From Thiorhodospira sibirica ATCC 700588 (GTDB taxonomy: Bacteria > Pseudomonadota > Gammaproteobacteria > Ectothiorhodospirales > Ectothiorhodospiraceae): DNA of 64,000 nucleotides. The DNA is taken from the NCBI RefSeq assembly GCF_000227725.2, contig NZ_MU255056.1:1186424-1250423 (forward strand), read 5' to 3'. A program made the translations under genes and the position numbers. Shown here in pieces: positions 43,708-53,231 of the stretch (positions are counted from its first letter, which is position 1; the number at the start of each line of letters is the position of its first letter). A model generated the notes under the pieces. That model made no database searches and had not been told where the DNA came from. It saw nothing but the letters and a program-made list of their open reading frames with translations.

Positions 43708-46700
43708 CTACTGAGAACTGGCGACAGGGGCCACGGGGAAGCTGGCAGTGTCAAGCACCGGCTGCCCCTGGGCATTGAGGTTGACCCGGATACGCTGCAA
43801 GGTACCGTTACCGATGGCAATTTCCGGGCTATGCCCTTGGGCATTGACCGGCAGACTGACCACGAATATGCCGCCCGTACGCATTACCTCAACCCGGCCC
43901 GTGTGCGCATTGAAGCGGTACTGGTAACTCTGGTCAGGATGCAGGCGAAAGCGGGCCTGCGGCGCCAATGCTGAACTGATCAACAGCGAGGCCTGGGCAT
44001 CGGCAAAGCGAATCTCCAACGGTTGGTAATTCACCCCTGGCCGTGGCTCCAGGGAAAGCGCGCCACGCACACTGATGGCGGTCGTCCCGGCATTGACATA
44101 TTGGCGCAGCCGGGGAGGCTGACCGCCCATGACAATCACCTCATCACTGCTGACGCTGACCGGCTGGGCCTGTGGATTACTGGCTACAACCACTGGCCGG
44201 ATACGGCTTGCGCTGTTCTGGCTTTGGCCAAGTGGCACCAGGCTTAGGGTCGCAATCACGCCATCTTGCAGCGGATGGTCATTCAGGCCATACAGTAAAA
44301 TACGCAACCGCCCGTCTCTCAAGGCATTATAGCTTAGGGTTTTACCGGCATTTTGTGCGGCGATGCCTAAACGGGCGGCAGATAACGCATGATTAAAATG
44401 AGCGACATCGTAATAGAGATCTACCGTCATGGCCGAGACGCCCTGCGGCTGCCCCTGCCAGATGAGATCCATATCCAGGGCGCGCCCGTTAGCGCGTACA
44501 TTCGCCAGTTGTAGCTGGGCCCCCTGCGCAGGTGTTGTCGCTGGGCGCGGAGTTCCTATGTGCAGATTGACAATCCGGGTCAGATCCAGCACATCAATGC
44601 GCAGATCCGTGCGCCGGTCTGTCTGCATACAGCGATTGCGCTGGTTGGCTAATACGGCGCTTGCCGCATTTTGTACCTCAAACAGCGCCACCTGTCCGCT
44701 GCAATCACAATCCCCGATCAAGTCATTGCAGGGACGATCCAGCAAAATCCCGCCAGAGACCGCCCGGATAAACACCGTCTGGTTATGGGCATTATTGGCA
44801 GTAGTGTTTGCCTGCTCCATACGAACCGGCAACTGTTTGGACAGGCGAGAGCGGTCCGTCACCGTAAAGTACAACTCCAGCACCCGCGTGTCATTGGCAA
44901 TAGTCCGCACGGGTTGCCTTTGATAGAGCATCCAGATACCCAGCCGTCCGGGTTCCAGCACCTGAACCTCACGGTTATGATCCGGGAGTTGGGCATCATT
45001 CCAGACAATGCCGCGTTGCGGATCAAAATCCAGGGCCTGTGCATCAAAGGTGACCACGCTGGCAAAGCCGGAGATCCCTACCGGAAGGGGGTCGCGCAGG
45101 AACAATTCCAGCTTGACCTGATCGCCCCGGTTGGCGGTATCTTCAGGATACGTGCTGGTATAGCTCAGCTCCAGACGCGGCACGCGGGGATCATAAAGTT
45201 CGTCACGAATCTGTGCGGTGAAAATATTGGTGCTGGTGTTGCGATCATCGCCAAGCAGGTAATACTGGGTATTTTTAGTGGCATCGCTGGGCACCGGAAA
45301 AAGATGGCTGGCATCGCGGGCAGTGGTGCTACCCGCGATAAACACCTGACGGCGGGCATTGGCCCGAGTCGCCAGTGCCCACACGGCATCATCCCTGATC
45401 CCACCAAAAAAGCTGGCATACAGCAGATCCAGCCCGCGTGGATCCAGCTTGGCAATAAACCCGTCACGGCTGCGGGCATCGGCGGCACGCAGATAGCTGT
45501 GACCTTCAATGGCATGGTGGGTGGGGAAATTATGCGACTGGGTTTGGCCCCCCACATAGATATAATGCAGACCCGTATCACGCGCCTGATCAATGGCGAT
45601 GGCATGAGCGCGGTCATCGGCATTACCGCCCAGGTAGGTGGCAAAATGCACAAAGCGCCCGAATTGATCCAGCTTGGCTACAAAGGCGTCGTTATTGCCG
45701 GCCAGAGCTGGATATAAGGCACTGGTGACCGGGAAATTTTCCGAGTTGGTATAGCCGGAAATGAACAGATGTGGGTCTTGCGGCGGCCCCAGGACCATAT
45801 CGGTAATCACATCGTTGCGGCTTCCCCCCAGGTAGGTGGCAAAAACCAGCTCGGTGCCTTGTGGGCCGATACGCGCTACAAAGCCGCTGGTACCACCCGG
45901 ATTGGCGGGCTGGAAAGTCCCGGTGGTGGTGGGAAAATCGCGTGAGGCGGTAAAGCCGCTGAGAAAGACGGTGCCGTCATAAATGCCATTGAGCGCCTTG
46001 ATCACCTTCATGCTAACCACGTCGTCATTGCCCGAGCCACCAAAATAGCTGGCGTAATGGACAAACTGGGCCGCCGGGTCGAGTTTAAGCACAAAGGCAC
46101 TCTTGCCGCGTGGATAGCTGGGATACAGCGCATTGCGGGTGGGCAAATCCCCGGAAGCGGTCTCCCCGGCCACATAAATATTACCCGCCGCATCCAGATC
46201 AATGGCCTTGCCCGCATCCACCCCGGAACCGCCCCAATAGCCGGCAAATACCAAGGGGTTGTTTGGCTGATCTAACTGCACTTTAGCGACAAAGGCAGCC
46301 TGCGGACGCCCGCCGGGCAATACCGGATACAATCCCGAAGGGGCCACACCGGAAGGAATGGGAAAATTGGGCGAGTTGGTTTGACCGGTAAGATAGAGAG
46401 AGACCTGTGTGCCCTGTTGCTGCAAGGCAATGGCATTAATCTGTTCGTCATTGCTGCCGCCCAGAATCAGAACATGCTCCAGGCTGCTGGCATCCGGGCT
46501 GAACTGCAAGAGCAGGCCATCGCGGCGGGCGCGTGTCCCCTGCTCGCGGGCGGTACCGGGTAAGGCGCTTGATAAAGTGCTGCCCACGGCAATCACACGG
46601 CCATTGGCAGTGACGGCCATTGCCTTGATCTCATCATTGGCGGCACCGCCAAACACGGCGGAATATTCCACCGACACGGTCGGATCAATCACCAGGGTGC

Positions 46701-47499
46701 GGTTCTCATCATAGTCCCCTAGTGCAAAGGCAATCACATAACGCCCGGCCTCAGGGCTAGCCTCCTCAATGACAAAAGTACCGTCAACCAATTGCCGCCC
46801 TGTCTCATCCTCCTGATAGATCACCGGCACCTGTTGGTGTATCTGAGTGCCATTGGGCAAAGTTGCTAGCAATGCACCTTCGGCGGTGTGGTGCAATTCA
46901 CGGACACCCTCTAAAACCAGGCGAATCTGCGTGGGATCGGCCTGCGGCGCAACCACCCAGTCATAGACCAGATGATGCTCATGGCTACGCAAGACCCAAT
47001 CAATTCCCGGATACACCTGTGTATAGCGTAGTTGCGCATAACTGGGTAACTGACTTTGCCAATGGGCGGGATTGTCGCCGCGCAGATAACTGACCCGGGT
47101 GGGCAAGGCTTTCTCAGGTATCAGCTCGCTGAGATTGCCCTCCAGAGCATATAAACGCACCGCCGCTTCCCTGTCTGCTGCGACACACCTGCCTGCGCCG
47201 CGTGCGTCGCGGCAGGCAGGCGCAGCGCAGGCCTTAGGGTTGCCTTGATCATGCAGATAAAACCCCACGCCCTCCGCGCCAAAAGCCACCTCGGCTCCTT
47301 GTGCCCGGCCTGCATAGCGCACTGTGGCATTCCATTGCCCCTGATTGGGTACAAACAGGGCGGGAAAATCGCTCAGCCCCTTGAGCGTTTGCGGTGTTGG
47401 CAGCGCGGCCTGGGCATAGCCGCTAAACGCCATCAGCCAAAGGCTGAAGCAGAATACAAAGACAGGGTTACGATACAGTCTGTGAATGTGCCATCTCAT
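43708..47499 (-). CDS. Exported SBBP-repeat beta-propeller protein with cohesin- and dockerin-like parts
   Basis: A 1263-residue protein with a signal peptide (FVFCFSLWLMAFSGYAQA). Residues about 40-290 match the N-terminal domain found before SBBP repeats (FVPNQGQWNATVRYAGRA, YPGIDWVLRSHEHHLVYDW). Residues about 290-760 hold at least seven SBBP blades (such as YFGGSGNDDVVSMKV, YLGGNADDRAHAIAID). A cohesin-like region (VKLELFLRDPLPVGISGFAS) follows at about 780-910. Then comes a dockerin-like piece with GDCDCSGQVALFEV and TDLRIDVLDLTRIVNLHIG at about 925-985. A second cohesin-like and a beta-rich end follow. An inserted cysteine-rich loop lies at about 90-110. It is likely a cell-surface or secreted adhesion protein. 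Confidence 0.75.
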   Translation of the reverse strand: MRWHIHRLYRNPVFVFCFSLWLMAFSGYAQAALPTPQTLKGLSDFPALFVPNQGQWNATVRYAGRAQGAEVAFGAEGVGFYLHDQGNPKACAAPACRDARGAGRCVAADREAAVRLYALEGNLSELIPEKALPTRVSYLRGDNPAHWQSQLPSYAQLRYTQVYPGIDWVLRSHEHHLVYDWVVAPQADPTQIRLVLEGVRELHHTAEGALLATLPNGTQIHQQVPVIYQEDETGRQLVDGTFVIEEASPEAGRYVIAFALGDYDENRTLVIDPTVSVEYSAVFGGAANDEIKAMAVTANGRVIAVGSTLSSALPGTAREQGTRARRDGLLLQFSPDASSLEHVLILGGSNDEQINAIALQQQGTQVSLYLTGQTNSPNFPIPSGVAPSGLYPVLPGGRPQAAFVAKVQLDQPNNPLVFAGYWGGSGVDAGKAIDLDAAGNIYVAGETASGDLPTRNALYPSYPRGKSAFVLKLDPAAQFVHYASYFGGSGNDDVVSMKVIKALNGIYDGTVFLSGFTASRDFPTTTGTFQPANPGGTSGFVARIGPQGTELVFATYLGGSRNDVITDMVLGPPQDPHLFISGYTNSENFPVTSALYPALAGNNDAFVAKLDQFGRFVHFATYLGGNADDRAHAIAIDQARDTGLHYIYVGGQTQSHNFPTHHAIEGHSYLRAADARSRDGFIAKLDPRGLDLLYASFFGGIRDDAVWALATRANARRQVFIAGSTTARDASHLFPVPSDATKNTQYYLLGDDRNTSTNIFTAQIRDELYDPRVPRLELSYTSTYPEDTANRGDQVKLELFLRDPLPVGISGFASVVTFDAQALDFDPQRGIVWNDAQLPDHNREVQVLEPGRLGIWMLYQRQPVRTIANDTRVLELYFTVTDRSRLSKQLPVRMEQANTTANNAHNQTVFIRAVSGGILLDRPCNDLIGDCDCSGQVALFEVQNAASAVLANQRNRCMQTDRRTDLRIDVLDLTRIVNLHIGTPRPATTPAQGAQLQLANVRANGRALDMDLIWQGQPQGVSAMTVDLYYDVAHFNHALSAARLGIAAQNAGKTLSYNALRDGRLRILLYGLNDHPLQDGVIATLSLVPLGQSQNSASRIRPVVVASNPQAQPVSVSSDEVIVMGGQPPRLRQYVNAGTTAISVRGALSLEPRPGVNYQPLEIRFADAQASLLISSALAPQARFRLHPDQSYQYRFNAHTGRVEVMRTGGIFVVSLPVNAQGHSPEIAIGNGTLQRIRVNLNAQGQPVLDTASFPVAPVASSQ

Positions 47500-47577
47500 G
47501 TGAACATTTCCTTAAGGTTTAGACGAGGTGTCTGTGTAGCGACTTTGTGCCTATATGCGAAAACAGTGCCAGCAGGC

Positions 47578-49125
47578 TTAGGGCGGTGGCCGTGCATCGG
47601 CGGCAAGTGCTTGGCTGTGGTGCTGGCATAAAAAGCGGATTTCGCTGACAGAGATCCGCAGCGGCAAAAAGATGCCGCCATTGGGGCGGGGAGTGTGATT
47701 GAGCTGTTGCAGGGTCACTCTATAGGCGCGCCGCGCCAGATCAATATTTTGCAAGGCACGATAGGATTCCGCCAGATAATAATGGGCAATCCAGCAGTCG
47801 TGACAGGTGTAGACCGCCTGTTTGAAGCAGCGAAGCGCCTGCTCATGGTCGGGCACCGGTTGCCATTTGGCACAAAGCCCCAAGAGCATAAAGGCATCCA
47901 CATTCCAGGCATCGTCGGCCAGCACCGCCTGGGCACGCTGCGCCGCCTGAGCAAACTGGCGCGTGTGCAGCTCAATATAGGCCAGCAAGAGCCGGGCCGG
48001 GATGCTGTGCGGCTGCTGCGTTAAGTGCGCGTGCAGACGCTTCTCGGCCTCCTGATAACGCTCCTCGCGGATCAGTGCGCTTAAGGCCTCGCTGTCCAGT
48101 GGAGGGGGTGCGGATGTCTGGACGCTGACGGGGGGCGCGGTTTCTGGCGGCTGGGCGGGTTTGGCCGGTGCTGGAGGCGCTGGCGGTGTGATGATTTTTG
48201 CCGGGCTGATAGACGCTGCGGCTGGACGTGCAGGTATCACGGGCGCACGGTGTTGCCAGGTCTCTGCTGCTGGCTTGCGCAATGCCGGCGGACGGGCGGG
48301 CTGTGTCGGGGTGTCGCTTTTTTTGAAATAAAAAAGCTGAAAATCCTCAACGAGCTGGAAGATACCCAAGTCATTGGCCATGGATTCTGCGCTGCCGACA
48401 ATAAAGACCCCGCCGTCGTTGAGTAGGCGATGCAGATTGTGTTGCACGGTGCGCCGCGTGGCGGTGTCAAAATAGATCGACACATTGCGAAAAAAGATCA
48501 CATCCTGACCACCCATCAAGGCCATCGAAGGCGGTTCTTCCAGCAGATTGAAACGCACAAATTGCACCCGTGAGCGAATCTCGGCGTGCAGGCAGTAGAG
48601 ATTATGCCCCAGCGGCTGAAAATACTGGCGCTGACGCTGCGGCGAAAGCCCACGAAAGGAAAAGCTATTGTACGTTGCCGCCCGTGCCCGTTCCAGGGCC
48701 TTGTGATCAATATCCGCGCCCATCAGGGTGACCTGTTGCCAGATGTCTTCACCAAAGGCCTCCTGCAGCGCCATCGCAATGGAGTACGGCTCTTCGCCGG
48801 TGGAGCAGCCCGCACTGAGAATGCGAATGCTCGCTGGTGATGAACGGCTACGCAGCAGGGGAGGGAGCACCGATTCGGTCAGCAGCCGGAAATGTTCGGC
48901 CTCCCGGAAAAAATAGGTTTCATTGATGGTCAGGCGCGTGACCAGTTCGTGAAATTCCTCGTCATGGCGTTGCAGATACGCTAAATAGGCGCTGACCTCA
49001 TCCAGCCCGCGCAAGGCCATGCGTTCGACCACCGCATCGGCCAGATTGGCAATATTGCTCTGATCAAACACCAGCCCGCAGCGGCGTTTAACCAGGGCGC
49101 TGAAATCATCCAGGCGGGTGATCAT
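47578..49125 (-). CDS. cheR: CheR-type chemoreceptor methyltransferase with TPR tail
   Basis: Methylates glutamates of chemoreceptors. The N-terminal 275 residues are a CheR domain: LTINETYFFREAEHFRLL, the SAM site ILSAGCSTGEEPYSIAMAL, MGADIDHKALERA and FFRNVSIYFD. A proline-rich linker (about 280-345) joins a TPR-like domain (ARLLLAYIELHTRQFAQAAQ, AHYYLAESYRALQNIDLA). CheR-TPR proteins belong to Wsp- or alternative-type chemosensory systems. Its start overlaps the cheB stop by 4 bases. The N in FFRNVSIY replaces the usual FCRNVLIY, with the N kept. Confidence 0.9.
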   Translation of the reverse strand: MITRLDDFSALVKRRCGLVFDQSNIANLADAVVERMALRGLDEVSAYLAYLQRHDEEFHELVTRLTINETYFFREAEHFRLLTESVLPPLLRSRSSPASIRILSAGCSTGEEPYSIAMALQEAFGEDIWQQVTLMGADIDHKALERARAATYNSFSFRGLSPQRQRQYFQPLGHNLYCLHAEIRSRVQFVRFNLLEEPPSMALMGGQDVIFFRNVSIYFDTATRRTVQHNLHRLLNDGGVFIVGSAESMANDLGIFQLVEDFQLFYFKKSDTPTQPARPPALRKPAAETWQHRAPVIPARPAAASISPAKIITPPAPPAPAKPAQPPETAPPVSVQTSAPPPLDSEALSALIREERYQEAEKRLHAHLTQQPHSIPARLLLAYIELHTRQFAQAAQRAQAVLADDAWNVDAFMLLGLCAKWQPVPDHEQALRCFKQAVYTCHDCWIAHYYLAESYRALQNIDLARRAYRVTLQQLNHTPRPNGGIFLPLRISVSEIRFLCQHHSQALAADARPPP

Positions 49126-50219
49126 GCGTCCATGCCTGCCAGCCGCAGCATCTGTTCGGGGATGGCCTCCAGCGGTACAACGTGCTCAACCACGCCTTCC
49201 TCAATGGCGATACGGTTCATGCCGAAGATCACAGAGGTTGCCTCATCCTGTGCCAGGGTGTGTCCGCCCGCCCCGTGAATGGCGCGCATCCCGCGCACCC
49301 CGTCTTTACCCATGCCGGTGAGGATAATCCCCACGCTGTTGTGTTGATACACCTTGGCGACACTTTCCAGCAACAGGTCGCAGGAGGGGTGATAGATATC
49401 CTGGGCGGCCCGTTCAATCAGCGCCAGCCGATGCGCGGTGGTGATCTGCAGATGATATTCCGAAGGGGCCAGGGTAATGCGTCCGGGGCGCAGCGGCTCA
49501 CCGGCACAGGCCAGCGTCACGGGCAAGGGACACAGTACATTGAGCCATTCAGCCATGCCCGCTGCAAAGCCATCGGAGATATGCTGGGCAATGAGAACGG
49601 GGGAAGGAAAATTCACCGGCAGGCGCGGCAGAATCGTGGCCAATGCCTGTGGCCCCCCGGTGGAACAGGCGATCACAAATACGCTGCGGGCAGCGCACTC
49701 ATCCACACACGGCGGCGGTGGCCAGGACGACCACGCCGAGGGTTTGGCGCTGACCGGGGCAGGCTGCGGCAGGCTGTTAAGCTCCGCCGGGGGCTTGAGG
49801 CTTTCCAGGGTGCGCAGATGGGTGATCACGCGAATCTTTGCCGCCATGCGCGCCTTGGCGAGAAATTCCACCCAGTCGGCAGGATCGCGGCTTGGCTTGT
49901 TAACCACATCCACCGCTCCCAGACTTACGGCGGTATAGGCATTTTTGGCATCGGCCACACTGCTGACCACCAGAATCGGCACCGCCCGGCTGCACATGAT
50001 CTCGCGGATGGCATCAAAGCCACTCATCACCGGCATTTCCAGATCCATGGTAATCAGATCGGGATGCTGCTCCTTGGCAAGCCTGACCGCGTCTTGTCCG
50101 TTGAGCGCCTCGCCGACCACCTCAAAGCCGCCATCTTCTTCAAAGATGAAGCGCAACATGCCCCGGGCGATGGCGCTGTCATCTGCCAATACTACGCGAA
50201 TTTTTGCATCGGTACTCAC
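49122..50219 (-). CDS. cheB: Chemotaxis response regulator protein-glutamate methylesterase
   Basis: Removes methyl groups from chemoreceptors when phosphorylated. The receiver domain is at residues 8-125 (VVLADDSAIARGML, phospho-D in LITMDLEMPVMSG). The esterase domain is at about 180-360 with the catalytic S in ACSTGGPQALA, H in LIAQHISDGFAAGMAEWL and D in TGMGKDGVRGMRAI. The start is GTG. It is upstream of cheR in an operon; other che genes are not in the window. Confidence 0.95.
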   Translation of the reverse strand: MSTDAKIRVVLADDSAIARGMLRFIFEEDGGFEVVGEALNGQDAVRLAKEQHPDLITMDLEMPVMSGFDAIREIMCSRAVPILVVSSVADAKNAYTAVSLGAVDVVNKPSRDPADWVEFLAKARMAAKIRVITHLRTLESLKPPAELNSLPQPAPVSAKPSAWSSWPPPPCVDECAARSVFVIACSTGGPQALATILPRLPVNFPSPVLIAQHISDGFAAGMAEWLNVLCPLPVTLACAGEPLRPGRITLAPSEYHLQITTAHRLALIERAAQDIYHPSCDLLLESVAKVYQHNSVGIILTGMGKDGVRGMRAIHGAGGHTLAQDEATSVIFGMNRIAIEEGVVEHVVPLEAIPEQMLRLAGMDA

Positions 50220-50250
50220 GCCTGCCTACTCATGCCTGTGCCAAAGATCA

Positions 50251-51183
50251 TCATGCCTTGCCCGGCAACCACCACGCAATAGCCGCGCCCAACAAGGCCG
50301 AGGCCAGTACAAAGATATGCAGGTTAATGGCGCCCTGCAAGGCGCTGTCCCAAGGGACGCCCAAAGGCACCAACACTGCCAGGGCGCCGGCCTCAAAACT
50401 GCCCATGCCGGCAATGCCATGCACCGGCAAAATGCTGCTAAGGTCCGCGCCAATGACGGCCAGCCAGGCTATCGACATCTCCGTAGACACAAACAGCAAA
50501 AAGACCCAGACAAAGACCCCAAGCTTGACCAGCCAGTTAAGCAGGGTGAGCAACCAGGCGCGAACAAATGGCTTGGCCTCGCTCGGCAGGGCATGAAAAG
50601 CCTGGCTCAGTATCTGTTGCAGGCGCGACGGGGGGCGCTGCGCCAGCCATCGGCTCATCACTGGCGCAAGGCGCCACAGCGGCCATAAAAGTGATAGCCA
50701 GAGCAGGGCAATGAGTCCAGCGCTGAGCGCTCCCCAAAAAAAGCCACCCAGTGCGATGCAGGCAAACAAGGCCAGGGTATGCAGATCAAGCAGCCTGAAC
50801 CACAGTAAAACGCCGATGGAATCGGGGGCAGGGATGGCAAAATAGCGCGCCATCAATAGCGGAAAGCTGAGTTCTCCGGTGCGCATCGGCAATAGATTAT
50901 TCAGGGCATTATGCAGCAGCGTAAGGCGCACACAGGCCAGAAAGCGTCCGCGCATGCGTGTTTGATAATAATCATAGACCCGCCAGGCGCGCAGGCCATA
51001 GGTCAGCAGGGTGAGCAAAATCGCCAGACTGAGATGCTGCCAGGACAGTGCCAGCCAGGGATTTAGCAGCCAGGCCCAGCCGAGCAAAAACTCAACGCCA
51101 AGAATAAACCCCGCCGAGATCAGCAGGGCGATGAGGGTCTTGCGGGTTAACAGGACGTGGACGCCGTGCGAGCACTGTGCCAC
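50251..51183 (-). CDS. UPF0104 / lysylphosphatidylglycerol-synthase-type membrane protein
   Basis: A 310-residue integral membrane protein with about 8 hydrophobic helices of the flippase-like UPF0104 group (N-terminal domain of MprF). Diagnostic segments are LRAWRVYDYYQTRMRG, LTLLHNALNNLLPMRTGELSFPLLM and LPVHGIAGMGSFEAGAL. Such proteins are thought to move lipids or lipid-linked sugars. The start overlaps the preceding gene by 37 bases; an internal GTG a few codons on would shorten the overlap. Confidence 0.8.
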   Translation of the reverse strand: MAQCSHGVHVLLTRKTLIALLISAGFILGVEFLLGWAWLLNPWLALSWQHLSLAILLTLLTYGLRAWRVYDYYQTRMRGRFLACVRLTLLHNALNNLLPMRTGELSFPLLMARYFAIPAPDSIGVLLWFRLLDLHTLALFACIALGGFFWGALSAGLIALLWLSLLWPLWRLAPVMSRWLAQRPPSRLQQILSQAFHALPSEAKPFVRAWLLTLLNWLVKLGVFVWVFLLFVSTEMSIAWLAVIGADLSSILPVHGIAGMGSFEAGALAVLVPLGVPWDSALQGAINLHIFVLASALLGAAIAWWLPGKA

Positions 51184-51710
51184 ATGCGCTCTGCGTGGCC
51201 TTGTGCGGTTGCGATGATGCGGGCGCAGACAAACAACAGATCAGACAGGCGATTCATATAGGCCACCAATGGCTCAGACAGGTTGCGGCTATGGCTCAGA
51301 GTGATCAATTGGCGCTCGGCGCGCCGACACACCGCCCGCGCCAGATGACAAAAGGTAGCCGTCTGCCCGCCCCCCGGAAGAATGAACTCCTTGAGCGGGG
51401 CAAGCTGTGCATTGAACTGGTCAATCTGCGTCTCCAGCCAAGTGATGCGCGCCATCTGTAGACGCTGGGCGTGGGGTACGGCCAATTCCCCACCCAGATC
51501 AAACAGGTCGTTTTGGACGGCCAGCAAGACCTCGGTGACGGCGGGTGGCAATTCGGCGGCCAGCACCACCCCCAGCAGGCTGTTGAGTTCGTCCACATCG
51601 CCCAGCGCCTGGATCAGCGGCGCATCCTTGGGGATGCGCTCGCCGTCAGCCAGCCGGGTTTTACCATCGTCGCCCATGCGGGTATACAGCTTGCTAAGTC
51701 GATATCCCAT
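51147..51710 (-). CDS. Cob(I)alamin adenosyltransferase, PduO type
   Basis: Adds the adenosyl group from ATP to cob(I)alamin, making coenzyme B12. The family pattern is YTRMGDDGKTRLADGERIPKD at residues 9-29 (ATP site), LGDVDELNSLLG, LFDLGGELAVP, FILPGGGQTATFCHLARAVCRRAERQ and LSDLLFVCARI. 187 residues. It follows the polyphosphate kinase-like gene by 10 bases and overlaps the UPF0104 gene. The host uses B12 in many phototrophy-linked reactions. Confidence 0.93.
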   Translation of the reverse strand: MGYRLSKLYTRMGDDGKTRLADGERIPKDAPLIQALGDVDELNSLLGVVLAAELPPAVTEVLLAVQNDLFDLGGELAVPHAQRLQMARITWLETQIDQFNAQLAPLKEFILPGGGQTATFCHLARAVCRRAERQLITLSHSRNLSEPLVAYMNRLSDLLFVCARIIATAQGHAERMWHSARTASTSC

Positions 51711-51720
51711 GATCTAATGC

Positions 51721-53229
51721 CTAATGCGCTGCTTTGGGGTTTAGGGCCTGATGTAAACGCTCGCAGACGGTTTCCAGCACCGTCACACGGCCCAGGCGTT
51801 TGTCATTGCCTGGTACCAGGGTCCAGGGGGCGTATTCGGTGCTGGTGCGAATCACCATCTCATTGACCGCCGCTTTATAGGCTGGCCATTGCTCCCGGTT
51901 GCGCCAGTCTTCCTCCGTGATCTTATGGCGTTTATAGGGCACCTGTTCCCGTTCACGAAAGCGGCGGAGTTGTTCGTCTTCGCCGATATGCAGCCAGAAT
52001 TTGATCAGCACAATGCCGTGCTCACTGAGCTGCTGCTCGAATTCATTGATCTCATGATAGGCACGCTGCCATTGATCCGCACGGGCGAAAGACTCCACCC
52101 GCTCCACCAGCACACGCCCATACCAGGAACGGTCAAACAGCGTCATGCGGCCATCTTCCGGGATATGTCGCCAAAAGCGCCAGAGATAATGATGCGCTTT
52201 TTCCTCATCGGTGGGCGCGGCAATCGGCACCACCCGATGCAGGCGAGCATCAATGCCCTTGGTCAGACGACGAATCGCGCCCCCTTTGCCGGCGGCATCC
52301 CAGCCTTCAAACACCACCACACACGCCCGCTGCTGTTCATGGGCCTGCCAGGTCAGCTGACGCAGCCGGGCCTGCGCCTGTCCCAAGCGCAGCGAATAAT
52401 CATCCGCCTCCAGGCGGGCCTCCAGATCGACATGATCCAGAATGGTCAGGCGCGCGGCCTCGCCTTCTGGCAGGCAGGGGGCATGGGAGACCAGCGACGG
52501 TTCTTCCATATAGCGCCCTTTGTTGGCCAGCTTTTCCTTGATGGCATGGAGCAGGGTCCGCCCGACGGTGAGATCACGATAGCGTACATCCGCCGCCTCA
52601 ATCAGATACCAGGGTGCCAGGCCGCAGTCCGTACCACGAATCACCCGCTCGGCAACGCCTACAAAGGTGTTGTAATCTTTGCTCAGGGTGCCCTTGCCCG
52701 GTCGTTGATACCAGCGGCTGGCCGGGTCTTTGAAGCGTTTTTTCAGGCGTTTTTTTTGCGCTTTGCGCGACAGATGAAACCAGAATTTGATGATCAGGGT
52801 GTCATCTTGCGCCAGCATCCGCTCCAGATCCTGAATGCGCCCCAACTCGGCGTCCAGACGCGCCTCCTGCCAGTCCTGGCTGAGTCGCCGTCGCAGCGGC
52901 TCGGCATACCAGGCACTGAAAAAGATGCCGATATTGCCGCGTGGGGGCAGGGCGCGCCAATAGCGCCAATACGGTGGATGATCCTGCTCCTCGCTGGAGA
53001 CATCCCAGAAGGCATGGGTTTCAACGCCGCGTCCATCCAGCCAGGCGTTGAGGCGGTTAACCACCTCGCCGCGCCCCACGCCTTCCACCCCGGCGACAAT
53101 GACAATCACCGAGACATGGCTATCGCGTAAGGCCCGCTGTGCTTCCAGTAAGGCCGCGCGCAATTCCGGCATCTGGGCCTTGAATTCTTCTTTGGAGACC
53201 TTGCGCCCCAGCTCGGCTGCTTCAAACAT
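51721..53229 (-). CDS. pap: Polyphosphate:AMP phosphotransferase
   Basis: A 502-residue PPK2-family enzyme with two fused PPK2 domains (class II), which phosphorylates AMP to ADP with polyphosphate. The first domain has a degenerate P-loop (VAGVEGVGRGEVVNRL). The second has the full Walker A FEGWDAAGKGGAIRRL near residue 310 and the lid and Walker B region LFDRSWYGRVLVERVE. Both copies have the family's FWFHLSRKAQKKRLKKR or FWLHIGEDEQLRRFRER helix. The second is expected to be catalytic. It reads toward the adenosyltransferase. Confidence 0.93.
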   Translation of the reverse strand: MFEAAELGRKVSKEEFKAQMPELRAALLEAQRALRDSHVSVIVIVAGVEGVGRGEVVNRLNAWLDGRGVETHAFWDVSSEEQDHPPYWRYWRALPPRGNIGIFFSAWYAEPLRRRLSQDWQEARLDAELGRIQDLERMLAQDDTLIIKFWFHLSRKAQKKRLKKRFKDPASRWYQRPGKGTLSKDYNTFVGVAERVIRGTDCGLAPWYLIEAADVRYRDLTVGRTLLHAIKEKLANKGRYMEEPSLVSHAPCLPEGEAARLTILDHVDLEARLEADDYSLRLGQAQARLRQLTWQAHEQQRACVVVFEGWDAAGKGGAIRRLTKGIDARLHRVVPIAAPTDEEKAHHYLWRFWRHIPEDGRMTLFDRSWYGRVLVERVESFARADQWQRAYHEINEFEQQLSEHGIVLIKFWLHIGEDEQLRRFREREQVPYKRHKITEEDWRNREQWPAYKAAVNEMVIRTSTEYAPWTLVPGNDKRLGRVTVLETVCERLHQALNPKAAH

Positions 53230-53231
53230 GG

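Noticed and set aside
49182-50282. 366-residue frame antisense to cheB
   Set aside because: It is a shadow of cheB, with many H and G residues from complementary codons and no motifs.
51889-53130. 413-residue frame antisense to pap
   Set aside because: It is fully antisense to a clear PPK2-family gene, has no family features, and its composition mirrors the other strand.
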